From Brucella haematophila (GTDB lineage: Bacteria; Pseudomonadota; Alphaproteobacteria; Rhizobiales; Rhizobiaceae): a DNA stretch of 39,628 bases. Below, in pieces: positions 10,580 to 19,859 of the stretch (its first letter is position 1; each line of letters begins with the position of its first letter). A program made the translations under genes and the position numbers. The notes under the pieces were generated by a model. The model made no database searches. It was not told the DNA's origin and saw only the letters and a list, made by a program, of their open reading frames with translations. The stretch lies in the NCBI RefSeq assembly GCF_005938105.1, contig NZ_VCPE01000026.1, positions 1-39,628 of the forward strand, written 5' to 3'.

Positions 10580-12850
10580 CTATAACGGAATATCGTTGTC
10601 TTCTGCAAATCGAAGCATCAGTTCGCGCAGCGAATGCGCGACATTCGGCTTGTCCAGCTCTTCATTGAGAAGCGCATTCAGCTTCGTTGTATCCAGCGCG
10701 CCGAGCATCGCCTTGACCGGGCCGATGGCAGCAGCCGACATGGAGATGGAGCGAAAACCGAGGCCGATCAGCGTCATGGCCGTCAGCGGGCGTCCCGCCA
10801 TTTCACCGCAGAGCGTGACCGGTGTGTTGTGCCGGTTACCCGTATCGACAATGTGGCGCAGCGTCCGCAGGAAAGCCGGAGAAAGCTGGTCGAAACGACC
10901 GGAAATCAGCGAATTGCCGCGATCCACCGCCATCAGGAACTGGAACAGATCATTGGAGCCGACGGAGACGAAATCAACCGCCGTCATCAGCTCGTCCAGC
11001 TGCCACAACAGGGCTGGAACTTCCACCATCGCGCCAAGCTTCATCCGCGTCGGCAGCGAATGCGCGAACCGCGACAGATGACGAACCTCGCGTTCGATGA
11101 TCTCGCGCGCCGCCTTCACTTCGGCAACTTCTGTCACCATCGGCAGCATGAGCTTCAATTCACGTCCGCCTGCCGCTTTCAAAAGCGCGCGCAACTGGGT
11201 GCGCAGCAGACCCGGACGATCCAGCGTGAGGCGGATAGCGCGCCAGCCAAGCGCGGGATTTTCTTCCTGCGCCGATGCGCTGAAGTAAGGCAGCACCTTG
11301 TCGCCGCCGATATCAAGCGTGCGGAACGTAACCGGCTTGTCGCCCGACGCTTCCATGACCGAACGATAGAGCCGCTCCTGCTGCTCTGCCCGCGGGAAGG
11401 TCGAGGCGACCATGAACTGCAGCTCGGTGCGGAACAGGCCGATGCCCGAAGCGCCCGAGGCCGCAAGTTGCGGCAGGTCGACCAGAAGGCCTGCATTCAT
11501 CAAAAGCGAAATATCGACACCGTCCCTGGTCAAGGCAGGCTTGTCGCGCAATTCGCGATAATGCGCCTGACGCCGGGCGCGGAAACGGACCTTTTCCGCA
11601 TAGGCTGATTCGAGATCGGACTGCGGTCGCAGATGCACCACGCCCTCGTCGCCATCGACGATAGCCGCATCGTTGTTTTCAGCCATGGAAACAGCGCCCT
11701 TGGCCTGCCCAACGACCGGAATGCCCATAGCGCGGGCCACGATCACCACATGGCTGGTGGCAGCGCCGTCTTCCAGCACCACGCCGCGCAAACGCTCGCG
11801 CGGATAATCCAGCAACTCGGCAGCGCCCATGGAACGCGCAACGATGATGGCATCCTTGACCAGCGATTCGGCCATCGTCTTGATGTCGCGGCCCATCAGC
11901 TGGCGCAGCAGACGATTGGCGAGATCGTCGAAATCCGACAGACGTTCCCGCATATAAGGATCGGACAGATGCATCATGCGCGCACGCGTGTCGCTCTGTA
12001 CCTTCTCGACGGCTGCCTCGGCGGTCAGACCGTTGTGGATCGCCTCTTCCAGACGACGCACCCAGCCACGATCATGCGCAAACATGCGATAGGCTTCCAG
12101 CACTTCGCGATGCTCACCTTCGATCGCAACATCGCGGCGCGACAGCATGTCATCGATGGAAATGCGCAGGGAACCCAGCGCCTGATCCAGACGGGCCAGC
12201 TCAGCCTGGCTATCCTCGTTGAAGAGATTGGTGACGACGATGCGCGGCTCATGCAGCACGACATGACCGAGACCGATGCCGTCATTGAAGGCAAGCCCGG
12301 TCACGCTCATCGGGCGGCCCATATCGAGATCGATACCGGGGCGCACAAGCTTCAGCCCGTCGCCAGACGCGATGATTTCGGCCAGCACCATGGCGGTGGT
12401 TTCAAGCGCTTCGACTTCGTCTTCACGATAGGCGCGCTTGGTGCGGTTCTGCACGACGAGAACGCCCATGGTGCGGCCTGCGCGCAGCACGGGAACACCG
12501 AGGAAGGAATTATACACTTCTTCGCCCGTTTCCGGGAGATAGGCGAAGGCTGGATGGCTTTGCGCATCGGTGAGGTTCAACGGACGCGCGCTTGCGGCAA
12601 TGGTGCCGACAAGGCCCTGCCCCAGACGCAATTGCGCCAGGTGGACCGACTGCGGGTTCAAACCTTCGGTGGCATAGAGTTCGAGAACGCCGTCAGCACG
12701 AAGCACGTAGAAGGAGCAGACTTCCGCGACCATATTTTGCGCGATTTCACGAACGATCCGGTCAAGGCGCGGCTGCGGCTCAAGCGGCTCAGCCATCAAT
12801 TCGCGCAACCGCTTCAGCAGCACGCGGGGACCGGTTGTCTGATCGCGCAT
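10580..12850 (-). CDS. ptsP: PtsP: GAF-domain phosphoenolpyruvate-protein phosphotransferase (EI-Ntr)
   Basis: A 756-residue first enzyme of the nitrogen phosphotransferase chain; it takes phosphate from PEP and passes it to NPr and then EIIA-Ntr, a regulatory chain and not a sugar uptake route. An N-terminal GAF domain (about 15-165) senses nitrogen status, through glutamine in studied rhizobial and enteric proteins. It is followed by the EI N-terminal domain, the phosphohistidine domain with active H367 in DGAATSHVVIVAR, and the PEP-binding TIM barrel with FRTLDIGGDK and VSVGSNDLFQF. The upstream ribosome site GAGGAG is somewhat far from the ATG. It lies downstream of lysC on the same strand, but lysC terminators separate them. 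Confidence 0.95.
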   Translation of the reverse strand: MRDQTTGPRVLLKRLRELMAEPLEPQPRLDRIVREIAQNMVAEVCSFYVLRADGVLELYATEGLNPQSVHLAQLRLGQGLVGTIAASARPLNLTDAQSHPAFAYLPETGEEVYNSFLGVPVLRAGRTMGVLVVQNRTKRAYREDEVEALETTAMVLAEIIASGDGLKLVRPGIDLDMGRPMSVTGLAFNDGIGLGHVVLHEPRIVVTNLFNEDSQAELARLDQALGSLRISIDDMLSRRDVAIEGEHREVLEAYRMFAHDRGWVRRLEEAIHNGLTAEAAVEKVQSDTRARMMHLSDPYMRERLSDFDDLANRLLRQLMGRDIKTMAESLVKDAIIVARSMGAAELLDYPRERLRGVVLEDGAATSHVVIVARAMGIPVVGQAKGAVSMAENNDAAIVDGDEGVVHLRPQSDLESAYAEKVRFRARRQAHYRELRDKPALTRDGVDISLLMNAGLLVDLPQLAASGASGIGLFRTELQFMVASTFPRAEQQERLYRSVMEASGDKPVTFRTLDIGGDKVLPYFSASAQEENPALGWRAIRLTLDRPGLLRTQLRALLKAAGGRELKLMLPMVTEVAEVKAAREIIEREVRHLSRFAHSLPTRMKLGAMVEVPALLWQLDELMTAVDFVSVGSNDLFQFLMAVDRGNSLISGRFDQLSPAFLRTLRHIVDTGNRHNTPVTLCGEMAGRPLTAMTLIGLGFRSISMSAAAIGPVKAMLGALDTTKLNALLNEELDKPNVAHSLRELMLRFAEDNDIPL

Positions 12851-13097
12851 GATCGTCGGACACTCCTCTTGTGCAGTTTCGGCACCGAGGTGAAGCGGCT
12901 TTCCGTGCGAACTGCGGCGAATAAAGAGAAAACGGCTTTGCTTGCTCCGTACTACCGAAAGCCGTTCGGACTGGTGGCCCGCTTTCGCCGACCGATTCCC
13001 ATTACCCGCCCGCGACGCGTTACGCCAACCCCTTTGTGAGCATTTTTGACACTGCCGTCTAGTGCTTTAAGCAGAAATTATGCCAGGTTCTGGAACG

Positions 13098-13133
13098 AAA
13101 AAATGCCGCGATCCATTCAAGGGCGCGGCATTG
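13098..13133 (-). terminator. Intrinsic terminator downstream of lysC (distal)
   Basis: ATGCCGCG and CGCGGCAT form an eight-base-pair stem. On the minus strand it is followed by TTTTTTCG. Confidence 0.75.
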
Positions 13134-13149
13134 TTTCAAAACGGTTTAA

Positions 13150-13174
13150 TAAAAGCCGGATTTTATGCCGGCTT
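13150..13174 (-). terminator. Intrinsic terminator downstream of lysC (proximal)
   Basis: AAGCCGG (13153-13159) pairs with CCGGCTT (13168-13174) and on the minus strand is followed by TTATTAAA. With the distal stem it forms a tandem terminator starting 20 bases after the lysC stop. Confidence 0.65.
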
Positions 13175-13193
13175 AATATCAGCCATCAATGGA

Positions 13194-14468
13194 TTACGAC
13201 TTGTCGAGACCATAGACGGCGTGCAGCGTGCGCACGGCCAGTTCGGCATAAGGGCCGTCAATCAGGATCGAGATCTTGATTTCCGACGTCGTGATGGCGC
13301 GAATGTTGATGCCCTTTTCGGCCAGCGCCTTGAAGGCGGTGGCGGCAACGCCCGCATGGCTGCGCATGCCGATGCCGATCACGGAAATCTTGGCGAGGCC
13401 CGTTTCGGACTGGATGTTGTCGAAGCCGATTTCACCCTTGACCTTGTCGAGAACGCGCAACGCCTTGTCGATGTCGCCGGTCGGGATCGTGAAGGTCATG
13501 TCGGTCTTGGAACCGTCTTCCGACACGTTCTGAACGATCATATCGACATTGATGTGCTCTTCGGCGAGCGGGCCGAAAATGGCTGCCGACACACCCGGCC
13601 GGTCGGCCACGCGCCGCAGCGAAATCTGAGCTTCATCTTTCGCAAAGGCGATACCTGTGACGGTCTGCTGTTCCACGATTTCATCCTCGTCGCAAATAAG
13701 CGTTCCGGGCGGGTTGATCGGATCACCCATGCCCGGCGCATCGGGGTCCGTAAAGCTCGAGCGCACAAAGGTGCGTACCTTGTGCACCATGGCGAGTTCG
13801 ACCGAGCGCACTTGCAAAACCTTGGCGCCAAGTGAAGCCATTTCCAGCATTTCTTCGAAGGAAATCTTCGGCAGGCGGCGCGCCTTTGGTTCGATGCGCG
13901 GATCGGTCGTGTAGACGCCGTCTACATCGGTATAGATATCGCAGCGATCAGCCTTCACCGCTGCGGCAACAGCCACAGCCGATGTGTCCGAACCGCCGCG
14001 TCCGAGCGTCGCGATGCGGTTATCCGGGCCAAGGCCCTGGAAACCAGCCACAACGGCAACCTGACCCATTTCCATGCGGCGGATGATTTCCGAACCGTCG
14101 ATGTCCTGGATACGAGCCGCGCCATGCGCATTGTCGGTCTTGATTTGAATCTGCCAGCCCTGCCACGAACGCGCATCGACACCAACCGACTGAAGCGCGA
14201 TGGCCAGAAGGCCGCTCGTCACCTGTTCGCCGGAAGCGACGATGGTGTCATATTCACGCGCATCGTAGAAAGGCGAACTGGCGCCACATACCTTCGGCAT
14301 GTTCTGCACCCAGTTGACCAGCTCATTGGTCTTGCCGGACATGGCCGAGACGACAACAGCAACCTGATTGCCCGCCTCGACCTCGCGTTTGACGTGGCGC
14401 GCCACATTATAGATGCGTTCCAGATCGGCCACCGAAGTGCCGCCGAATTTCATCACGATGCGCGCCAT
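13194..14468 (-). CDS. lysC: Aspartate kinase
   Basis: A 424-residue enzyme that phosphorylates aspartate, the first step toward lysine, diaminopimelate, threonine and methionine. The N-terminal amino-acid-kinase domain carries KFGGTSV (7-13) and GRGGSDTSAVA; two ACT domains fill the C-terminal part from about residue 265 and normally bind the feedback inhibitors. It is a monofunctional kinase: the frame ends after the ACT region without a homoserine dehydrogenase domain. It is divergent from ubiG, and tandem terminators follow it. Confidence 0.96.
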   Translation of the reverse strand: MARIVMKFGGTSVADLERIYNVARHVKREVEAGNQVAVVVSAMSGKTNELVNWVQNMPKVCGASSPFYDAREYDTIVASGEQVTSGLLAIALQSVGVDARSWQGWQIQIKTDNAHGAARIQDIDGSEIIRRMEMGQVAVVAGFQGLGPDNRIATLGRGGSDTSAVAVAAAVKADRCDIYTDVDGVYTTDPRIEPKARRLPKISFEEMLEMASLGAKVLQVRSVELAMVHKVRTFVRSSFTDPDAPGMGDPINPPGTLICDEDEIVEQQTVTGIAFAKDEAQISLRRVADRPGVSAAIFGPLAEEHINVDMIVQNVSEDGSKTDMTFTIPTGDIDKALRVLDKVKGEIGFDNIQSETGLAKISVIGIGMRSHAGVAATAFKALAEKGINIRAITTSEIKISILIDGPYAELAVRTLHAVYGLDKS

Positions 14469-14696
14469 TTAAGGATACGTCCCGCTATTTTGAAAATTAC
14501 ACTCTCACCTGCCCAAACCTTATAATCTTGCGACAGGCAAACCCGGGGTCACATAGCTAATATGTCGCGGTTCCGCAAGGCCGCGATTCGCAAGAACGTC
14601 CCGATAGGGGCAGGAATGCCGGAATTTGATTTGCACCTTGACTTTGAGGCGCTACCTTGAGAGCAGGATTGCACGCTTCCGCTCCTGGAGATTGAA

Positions 14697-15443
14697 ATGA
14701 CCGAGACTGCCCGCACCACCATCGACGCTTCCGAGATCGAGCATTTCTCGCGCATTGCCGCGGAATGGTGGAACCCACAGGGCAAGTTCCGCCCGTTACA
14801 CAAATTCAATCCAACGCGCCTTGCCTATATCAAGGAAAAAATCTGCGCCAAGTTCAACCGCGACCCGAATTCACCGCGCCCCTTCGAAGGACTGCGCCTG
14901 CTCGATATCGGTTGCGGCGGCGGTCTTCTCTGCGAGCCGATGGCGCGTCTCGGTGCAACCGTGATCGGCGCGGATGCCTCGACCACCAATATCGAGGTTG
15001 CGAAAATCCACGCTGCGCAAAGCGGCGTCGAGGTCGATTATCGCGCCACGACGGCGGAAGCTCTGGCCGAAGCTGGCGAGAAATTCGATGTGGTTTTGAA
15101 CATGGAAGTGGTCGAGCATGTTTCAGACGTCGATCTGTTCATGTCCGCGACCAGCGAAATGGTGAAGCCGGGCGGGCTGATGTTCGTCGCCACTATCAAC
15201 CGCACCCTGAAAGCCTATGGTCTGGCGATTATCGGTGCGGAATATGTGCTTCGCTGGCTGCCGCACGGCACGCATCAATATGAAAAGCTTGTGCGTCCGG
15301 AAGAACTCGAATCCGCCCTTGCCAAAGGCGGCCTGCGCCTCATCGACAAGCTGGGCGTGACCTATAATCCGCTTGCCGACAGCTGGAGCCGTTCCCGCGA
15401 TACAGATGTGAATTATATGGTTCTGGCCGAGCGGCCAGAGTAA
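14697..15443 (+). CDS. ubiG: Ubiquinone biosynthesis O-methyltransferase
   Basis: A 248-residue SAM-dependent enzyme that carries out both O-methylations in ubiquinone synthesis. The SAM-binding segment [19 protein letters not shown] is followed by ATVIGAD, and the family's N-terminal signature [15 protein letters not shown] is present at about residues 12-26. GGAG lies seven bases before the ATG. It converges on the EamA transporter gene with only 13 bases between the stop codons. Confidence 0.96.
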   Translation: MTETARTTIDASEIEHFSRIAAEWWNPQGKFRPLHKFNPTRLAYIKEKICAKFNRDPNSPRPFEGLRLLDIGCGGGLLCEPMARLGATVIGADASTTNIEVAKIHAAQSGVEVDYRATTAEALAEAGEKFDVVLNMEVVEHVSDVDLFMSATSEMVKPGGLMFVATINRTLKAYGLAIIGAEYVLRWLPHGTHQYEKLVRPEELESALAKGGLRLIDKLGVTYNPLADSWSRSRDTDVNYMVLAERPE

Positions 15444-15456
15444 TCGGATTCAGCAA

Positions 15457-16338
15457 TCAGCTTTTCTGGGCGCGCGTGGTCATCGCCACGCCAACCGCGA
15501 TAACGGCTGCGCCGACCCAGGTAAGCAGCGGATAATGCTCGCCCAGAAACAGCGTGCCGGAAATGAGACCGAGCGCTGCGGCCACATAGCCGATCTGGCT
15601 GAGATAAACCGGTCCACCCACTGCCTGTAGCCGGAAGAACAGCGCGAACATTCCCGCGGACGCAATCGCCTGCGCAGTTGCAGCCCATGGTGCAAGCGCG
15701 AATGTCTCAACTGGAAAACCGCCGGTGAACAGCAGGATGCCCGCAAAGAGCATGATGGCGGAAGCCAGATGGCTGCCTGCTGCAAGCTCCGTCGGATCGG
15801 AATTTTTCGGCCAGTCCAGCGTACGATAGACATTACCGCAGGCGAGAAACACCGGAATGAGCAAGGCGGCGGCAACCCAGAGCGAATCAGCGGGCTTGCC
15901 GACCTCGCCGCGTGTCAACGCCACAAGAATCGCGCCGATAAAGCCGACGACAATGCCGCCAATGCCCAGCGCGTTGGGGCGTCGCAAGCCGAAGCCCATT
16001 GAAATCACCAGCGTGATAACCGGCGACAGCGTGTACATGATTCCCGTGAAACCAGCGCCGAGACGCGGGATCGCCGACAGAATCAAAAGATTGGGCAAGG
16101 CATAGGAGATGATTGCGGTGCAGACATAATAGCGTGCGCGCCCGCCGGAAAAGCCGAGGCTTTTTCCCCGCAAAAGCAGAACGGCGAACAGAATCACCCC
16201 AGCACTGGCGGAAAACAGAAAGGTCCACATGGCAGGCGGAATGCCCGCCTGCGCAGCGATCTTTCCCAGAGGCAGAATAAGCCCCAGCAGGGTGCCGGTG
16301 GCCAGAAGCAGAAAGGAGGCAGACTCCATCAATTTCAT
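15457..16338 (-). CDS. EamA-family (DMT superfamily) transporter
   Basis: A 293-residue membrane protein with about ten hydrophobic segments in two repeated halves, the usual ten-helix drug/metabolite transporter fold; two EamA repeats cover about 5-145 and 155-290. Substrate cannot be told from sequence. GGGAGG precedes the ATG. It is the last gene of the comF-grxC-nitrilase-DUF1178 run, 43 bases after DUF1178, and may be co-transcribed. It converges tightly on ubiG. Confidence 0.88.
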   Translation of the reverse strand: MKLMESASFLLLATGTLLGLILPLGKIAAQAGIPPAMWTFLFSASAGVILFAVLLLRGKSLGFSGGRARYYVCTAIISYALPNLLILSAIPRLGAGFTGIMYTLSPVITLVISMGFGLRRPNALGIGGIVVGFIGAILVALTRGEVGKPADSLWVAAALLIPVFLACGNVYRTLDWPKNSDPTELAAGSHLASAIMLFAGILLFTGGFPVETFALAPWAATAQAIASAGMFALFFRLQAVGGPVYLSQIGYVAAALGLISGTLFLGEHYPLLTWVGAAVIAVGVAMTTRAQKS

Positions 16339-16381
16339 GCACCCGGCCTCCCCTGCCGTGCTGTCATGACGAACAGGTGAC

Positions 16382-16807
16382 CTAATTCTGATCTTCTGGA
16401 AAGACCGGCAATGGCATCACTTCGACACCATCTTCAAGCAGTGAATGCACGTCCTCGCGCGACGCTTCGCCATAGATGCCACGCTGCTCCGTTTCGCCGA
16501 AATGGATCTTGCGCGCTTCCTCAGCAAATTTGTCACCGACATAATCCGCATTGTCACGGACCTTGCGGCTGAGATCGCGCATTTCTTCGAGAACCTTCTT
16601 CTGGGCTTCGCCCAGCGCCATCGCGATCTTTTCCTTAGCCCTTGCCGTGGAGACGGCAGGCGCCATCAAGGCTTTTTGCACCTGATGCGAATTGCAGACC
16701 GGACAGGAGACGAATTTCATCTCCGACTGCCGATCGAAATCGGCATTGTCGCGGAACCAGCCCTCGAATTCATGGCCGTTATCGCAATGAAGCGAAAAGC
16801 GGATCAT
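16382..16807 (-). CDS. DUF1178 family protein
   Basis: A 141-residue soluble protein of a family found beside nitrilase and glutaredoxin genes in alphaproteobacteria. The N-terminus, MIRFSLHCDNGHEFEGWF, has a cysteine followed by CPVC about 30 residues later, suggesting a small zinc ribbon; the rest is helical and charged. Function unknown. I chose the ATG at 16807, not one six codons upstream, because it begins the usual family start and lies four bases after the upstream nitrilase stop codon, which suggests translational coupling. Confidence 0.88.
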   Translation of the reverse strand: MIRFSLHCDNGHEFEGWFRDNADFDRQSEMKFVSCPVCNSHQVQKALMAPAVSTARAKEKIAMALGEAQKKVLEEMRDLSRKVRDNADYVGDKFAEEARKIHFGETEQRGIYGEASREDVHSLLEDGVEVMPLPVFPEDQN

Positions 16808-16811
16808 GGAG

Positions 16812-17666
16812 TTATGCATCCTCATTCTGTTTTGCGGTCACCGTCTTGACGGTAAACTCGCGGGCATTCTTCAAATTCGGCACCTTGCCACGCGCCGCCG
16901 CACTCTCGGCAACATCGATATCGGCAACGATCACAGCCGGTTCGTCATGGGCGGCTTCCGCCAACACCTTGCCCCAGGGCGAAACGATGATCGAATGCCC
17001 ATAGGTTTCACGACCGTCCTCGTGCAATCCGCCCTGCGCAGCCGAGATCAGGAATGCGCCATTTTCGATAGCGCGCGCACGCTGCAAAATATGCCAGTGC
17101 GCCTCGCCGGTCTGCTTGGTGAAGGCCGCAGGCCCGGTAATCACATTGGCGCCAGCCAGCGCCTGTGCACGGAAAAGCTGCGGGAAGCGAATGTCATAGC
17201 AGATCGCCATGCCAATATTGGCAAAAGGCAGTTCGGCAATGACGGTTTCCTTGCCCGGTTCATAGGTTGCCGATTCGCGCCAGCTTTCGCCATTATCGAG
17301 ATCGACATCGAACATATGAATCTTGTCATAGGTCACGAGCTTTTCGCCCGATGGCGTAAACAATCCGGCGCGATTGGCAATCCGGCCATCGCCGGCATCA
17401 ATGGCCGTAGAACCGATATGCAGGAAGATACCGTGCTTTGCTGCCAGCGCCGAAGCCGCCTTGAAAACCAGGTCGTTGGCTTCGTCACGCAGGCTGGCCT
17501 TGAACGCCACCCGATCACGCATCATCGCGCCGGTCATTTCGGGAGATTGCACGTAAGTCGCGCCCTTGGCTGCCGCATCAGCGACAAGTTTCTCCAAAGC
17601 CTCGATATTGCGGACAACATCGGTGCCGGAACGCATTTGTAGTGCGGCAGCGCGGAACGTGCTCAT
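16812..17666 (-). CDS. Carbon-nitrogen hydrolase (nitrilase superfamily)
   Basis: A 284-residue cytoplasmic amidase. The nitrilase triad is complete: E43 (SPEMTG), K115 (TYDKIHMFDVD) and C156 (ICYDIRFP). The ICYDIRFPQLFR context and length match the Nit1/Nit2 branch, whose members hydrolyse deaminated glutathione or omega-amidase substrates. The next gene upstream encodes a glutaredoxin, so a role in repairing deaminated glutathione is attractive but inferred. A strong GGGGGAG precedes the ATG. It is coupled to DUF1178 downstream. Confidence 0.92.
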   Translation of the reverse strand: MSTFRAAALQMRSGTDVVRNIEALEKLVADAAAKGATYVQSPEMTGAMMRDRVAFKASLRDEANDLVFKAASALAAKHGIFLHIGSTAIDAGDGRIANRAGLFTPSGEKLVTYDKIHMFDVDLDNGESWRESATYEPGKETVIAELPFANIGMAICYDIRFPQLFRAQALAGANVITGPAAFTKQTGEAHWHILQRARAIENGAFLISAAQGGLHEDGRETYGHSIIVSPWGKVLAEAAHDEPAVIVADIDVAESAAARGKVPNLKNAREFTVKTVTAKQNEDA

Positions 17667-17688
17667 CGGTTTCTCCCCCGTTATAAAA

Positions 17689-17955
17689 TTAGTTCAGTTC
17701 GCCGGTCTTGAGCAGACCGTCGAGCTTGCCCTCACCATCGAGCGCAAAGAGATCATCGCAGCCGCCGACATGGACAGAGCCGACGAAAATCTGCGGGAAG
17801 GTGTTGCGGCCAGAACGCTCTTGCATTTCGGCGCGCAGTTCCGGCGTGGCGCCTGCGTTGATTTCATTGAACTCAACGCCCTTGCGGGTCAGAAGATCAA
17901 CCGCACGCGAGCAATAAGGGCAGCCGGGGCGGGTATAGATGGTAACATCAACCAT
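17689..17955 (-). CDS. grxC: Glutaredoxin 3
   Basis: An 88-residue dithiol glutaredoxin with active site CPYC (12-15), the cis-proline motif after NTFPQIF and the GG(C)DD glutathione-binding turn near residue 70. It reduces disulfides and glutathionylated proteins using glutathione. Two upstream in-frame ATGs exist, but GGAG lies at proper spacing from the one at 17955, and the protein then has the normal length. It lies 22 bases upstream of the nitrilase gene. Confidence 0.95.
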   Translation of the reverse strand: MVDVTIYTRPGCPYCSRAVDLLTRKGVEFNEINAGATPELRAEMQERSGRNTFPQIFVGSVHVGGCDDLFALDGEGKLDGLLKTGELN

Positions 17956-18060
17956 GAAAAACTCCATTCGTTGCCCCACTATATAGTCGGCAACGCTCCG
18001 CTCTGGAAGACCCTGTAGGTTTCACGACGGTGTGTGCTGGCTTGTTCTTGCCCGCAAGTT

Positions 18061-18849
18061 TCAATCGGGCAGCACCCGGCTGAACGTAAGAACATCAACG
18101 CTTTTTGCACCGCCGCGCAGCAAGGCGCGCGTTGCCGCCTTTACTGTTGCGCCCGTCGTATAAACATCGTCGATCAGCAGGACACGACGCCCGCGCACAT
18201 GAATTTCCTGCTCTTTCGGCACACGGAAAGCACCATCCACATTGCGTTTGCGCTCCTTGGAGCCAAGCCCGATCTGCTGCTCGGTGCGACGGATACGGTT
18301 CAGGGCTTGCGGCGCAAAGGGCAAGGCGCTCGACCTTGCCAGCGCCCGCGCCAGCTCGGCAGACTGGTTGAAACGGCGCTGCCAGAAGCGCCAGCGGTGC
18401 AGCGGCACCGGCAGGATTACATCGCATTCATCCAGCAATTCGCGGCCAGCCCGCTGCATCCAGCGCGCCATCCATGGAGCCAGATCGGTCCTGTCATGGA
18501 ATTTCAAAGCCACTGCCATGCGCTGCGCGGCACCGCGATGCAGAACCGCCGACCGCAGCCGGCGGAACGGTGGCGGATCAGCAATCGCCTCCGCACTCAA
18601 AAAGCCGTCACCAAAATCATGACCAAACGGCACACCCAGCACCGGGCAGTAAGGCCGTTCGATAAAGCGCAGCTCCGACCAGCATGTCGGGCATAATGTG
18701 CCGGGCTGCGAGACATGTGCCTTGCAACCCGCACAGCTTGCCGGAAACAGCAGATTGGCGGTCGTGAGAGCCAGATAGCGCGCAGCAAAGCACGCGCGGG
18801 TGTAAAGCCTGCGCAAAAAGGTTTGATGCGGTGTATCGTCATCCGCCAT
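18061..18849 (-). CDS. ComF family phosphoribosyltransferase-like protein
   Basis: A 262-residue homologue of ComF. An N-terminal zinc-ribbon-like segment (CAGC ... CPTC, about residues 38-60) precedes a phosphoribosyltransferase domain whose PRPP loop VLLIDDVYTTGATV is intact near residue 225. ComF is required for natural transformation in some bacteria; elsewhere its role is unclear. The product VLPVPLHRWRFWQRRFNQS segment is typical of the family. It heads a minus-strand run with grxC, nitrilase and DUF1178, about 100 bases before grxC, and is divergent from a methyltransferase gene. Confidence 0.92.
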   Translation of the reverse strand: MADDDTPHQTFLRRLYTRACFAARYLALTTANLLFPASCAGCKAHVSQPGTLCPTCWSELRFIERPYCPVLGVPFGHDFGDGFLSAEAIADPPPFRRLRSAVLHRGAAQRMAVALKFHDRTDLAPWMARWMQRAGRELLDECDVILPVPLHRWRFWQRRFNQSAELARALARSSALPFAPQALNRIRRTEQQIGLGSKERKRNVDGAFRVPKEQEIHVRGRRVLLIDDVYTTGATVKAATRALLRGGAKSVDVLTFSRVLPD

Positions 18850-18926
18850 TGCATTCGCCCCCGTTCGAATGCATCTATGCCCGCAATTACACTATACGCC
18901 GCGTAGCAAAAGAAAAGACAGATTCC

Positions 18927-19814
18927 ATGCCCGCCCCCGAAAGCGCGATCTTCGACCGCGATCTACAGCTTGCCTTTCGCCGCCGCGCATTCCGGCGCGC
19001 CGAACCGGGTGCCGATTTTCTGTTGCGGCGCGTGGCCGAAGACCTTGCGGACCGTCTGGATGCTGTCGAGCGCCGCTTTCCGGTGGCCATTGATCTTGCA
19101 GGCCACAACGGTCTTGCAGCTGAGGCTATCGCCTTCTCCGGCAAGACGGATACCGTTTTGCGCGTGGAACGCGATGCGGATTTCCTGAAAGGCCCGTTTC
19201 CGGCAGTCGTCGGCGACGAGGAACTGCTGCCGATCAAACAGGGCAGCGCCGATCTCATCGTATCATTGATGGCGTTGCACGCCACCAACGACACGCCGGG
19301 CGCCATGGTGCAGATTGCCCGCGCGCTGAAGCCCGACGGGCTTTTTCTGGCAGCTCTGAGCGGCAGCGGGACGCTCGGCGAATTGCGTGAAAGCCTGTTG
19401 CAGGCGGAAATCGAACTGACAGGCGGCGCATCGCCACGCGTTTTTCCGTTTGCGGATGTGCGCGATGTCGGCGGTCTGTTGCAGCGCGCCGGCTTTGCAC
19501 TGCCGGTGACCGACGTGGAAAACGTGACCGTGCGCTATGATTCCCTGTTCAATCTGATGGCCGATCTGCGCGCCATGGGCATGCAGAACATCGTGCGCGA
19601 CCGCTCGCGCCGTCCGGTATCGAAACGGCTGTTCTTGCGGGCGGCGGAAATCTACGCGGAACGCTTCAGCGATCCGGATGGACGCATCCGCGCGACATTC
19701 TCGATTATCTGGTTATCTGGATGGGCACCGCATGAATCGCAGCAAAAGCCGCTCAAGCCCGGCTCGGCCAAAGCGTCGCTGGCCGATGCGCTGAAGAAAG
19801 CGGAAGACGAATAG
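18927..19814 (+). CDS. SAM-dependent methyltransferase, NDUFAF5/BioC-like
   Basis: A 295-residue class I methyltransferase. It begins MPAPESAIFDRDLQLAFRRR and contains a degenerate SAM loop (AIDLAGHNGLAAEAIA), then ADLIVSLMALHATNDTPGAM and LKPDGLFLAALSG. These features match the alphaproteobacterial proteins related to NDUFAF5, the mitochondrial complex I assembly factor, more than true BioC. There is no biotin gene nearby. I chose the ATG at 18927; the upstream extension of the frame overlaps the divergent comF start and shows no family similarity. Role and substrate are not known from sequence. Confidence 0.85.
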   Translation: MPAPESAIFDRDLQLAFRRRAFRRAEPGADFLLRRVAEDLADRLDAVERRFPVAIDLAGHNGLAAEAIAFSGKTDTVLRVERDADFLKGPFPAVVGDEELLPIKQGSADLIVSLMALHATNDTPGAMVQIARALKPDGLFLAALSGSGTLGELRESLLQAEIELTGGASPRVFPFADVRDVGGLLQRAGFALPVTDVENVTVRYDSLFNLMADLRAMGMQNIVRDRSRRPVSKRLFLRAAEIYAERFSDPDGRIRATFSIIWLSGWAPHESQQKPLKPGSAKASLADALKKAEDE

Positions 19815-19818
19815 ACCC

Positions 19819-19859
19819 ACACGATAGCTGCAAATTCACCAAAAATGCAGCTGTCGTGT
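19819..19859. terminator. Long inverted repeat between convergent genes
   Basis: ACACGATAGCTGCA (19819-19832) faces TGCAGCTGTCGTGT (19846-19859), a 14-base stem with one T-G wobble. It fills the gap between a plus-strand methyltransferase gene and a minus-strand small gene and overlaps the latter's stop codon. No T-run follows on either strand, so it may act as a mRNA 3' end stabiliser and not a classic intrinsic terminator. Confidence 0.5.

Larger units (their letters stand above)
12851..13193. other. lysC-ptsP intergenic region
   Basis: Both neighbours are on the minus strand. The lysC side holds two stem-loops (13098-13133 and 13150-13174). The ptsP side (12851-13097) should contain the ptsP promoter, but I cannot pick out a convincing -35/-10 pair. 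No gene is visible. Confidence 0.5.

Noticed and set aside
12592-13039. Plus-strand frames across the ptsP 5' end
   Set aside because: Antisense shadows with no ribosome site or recognisable domain.
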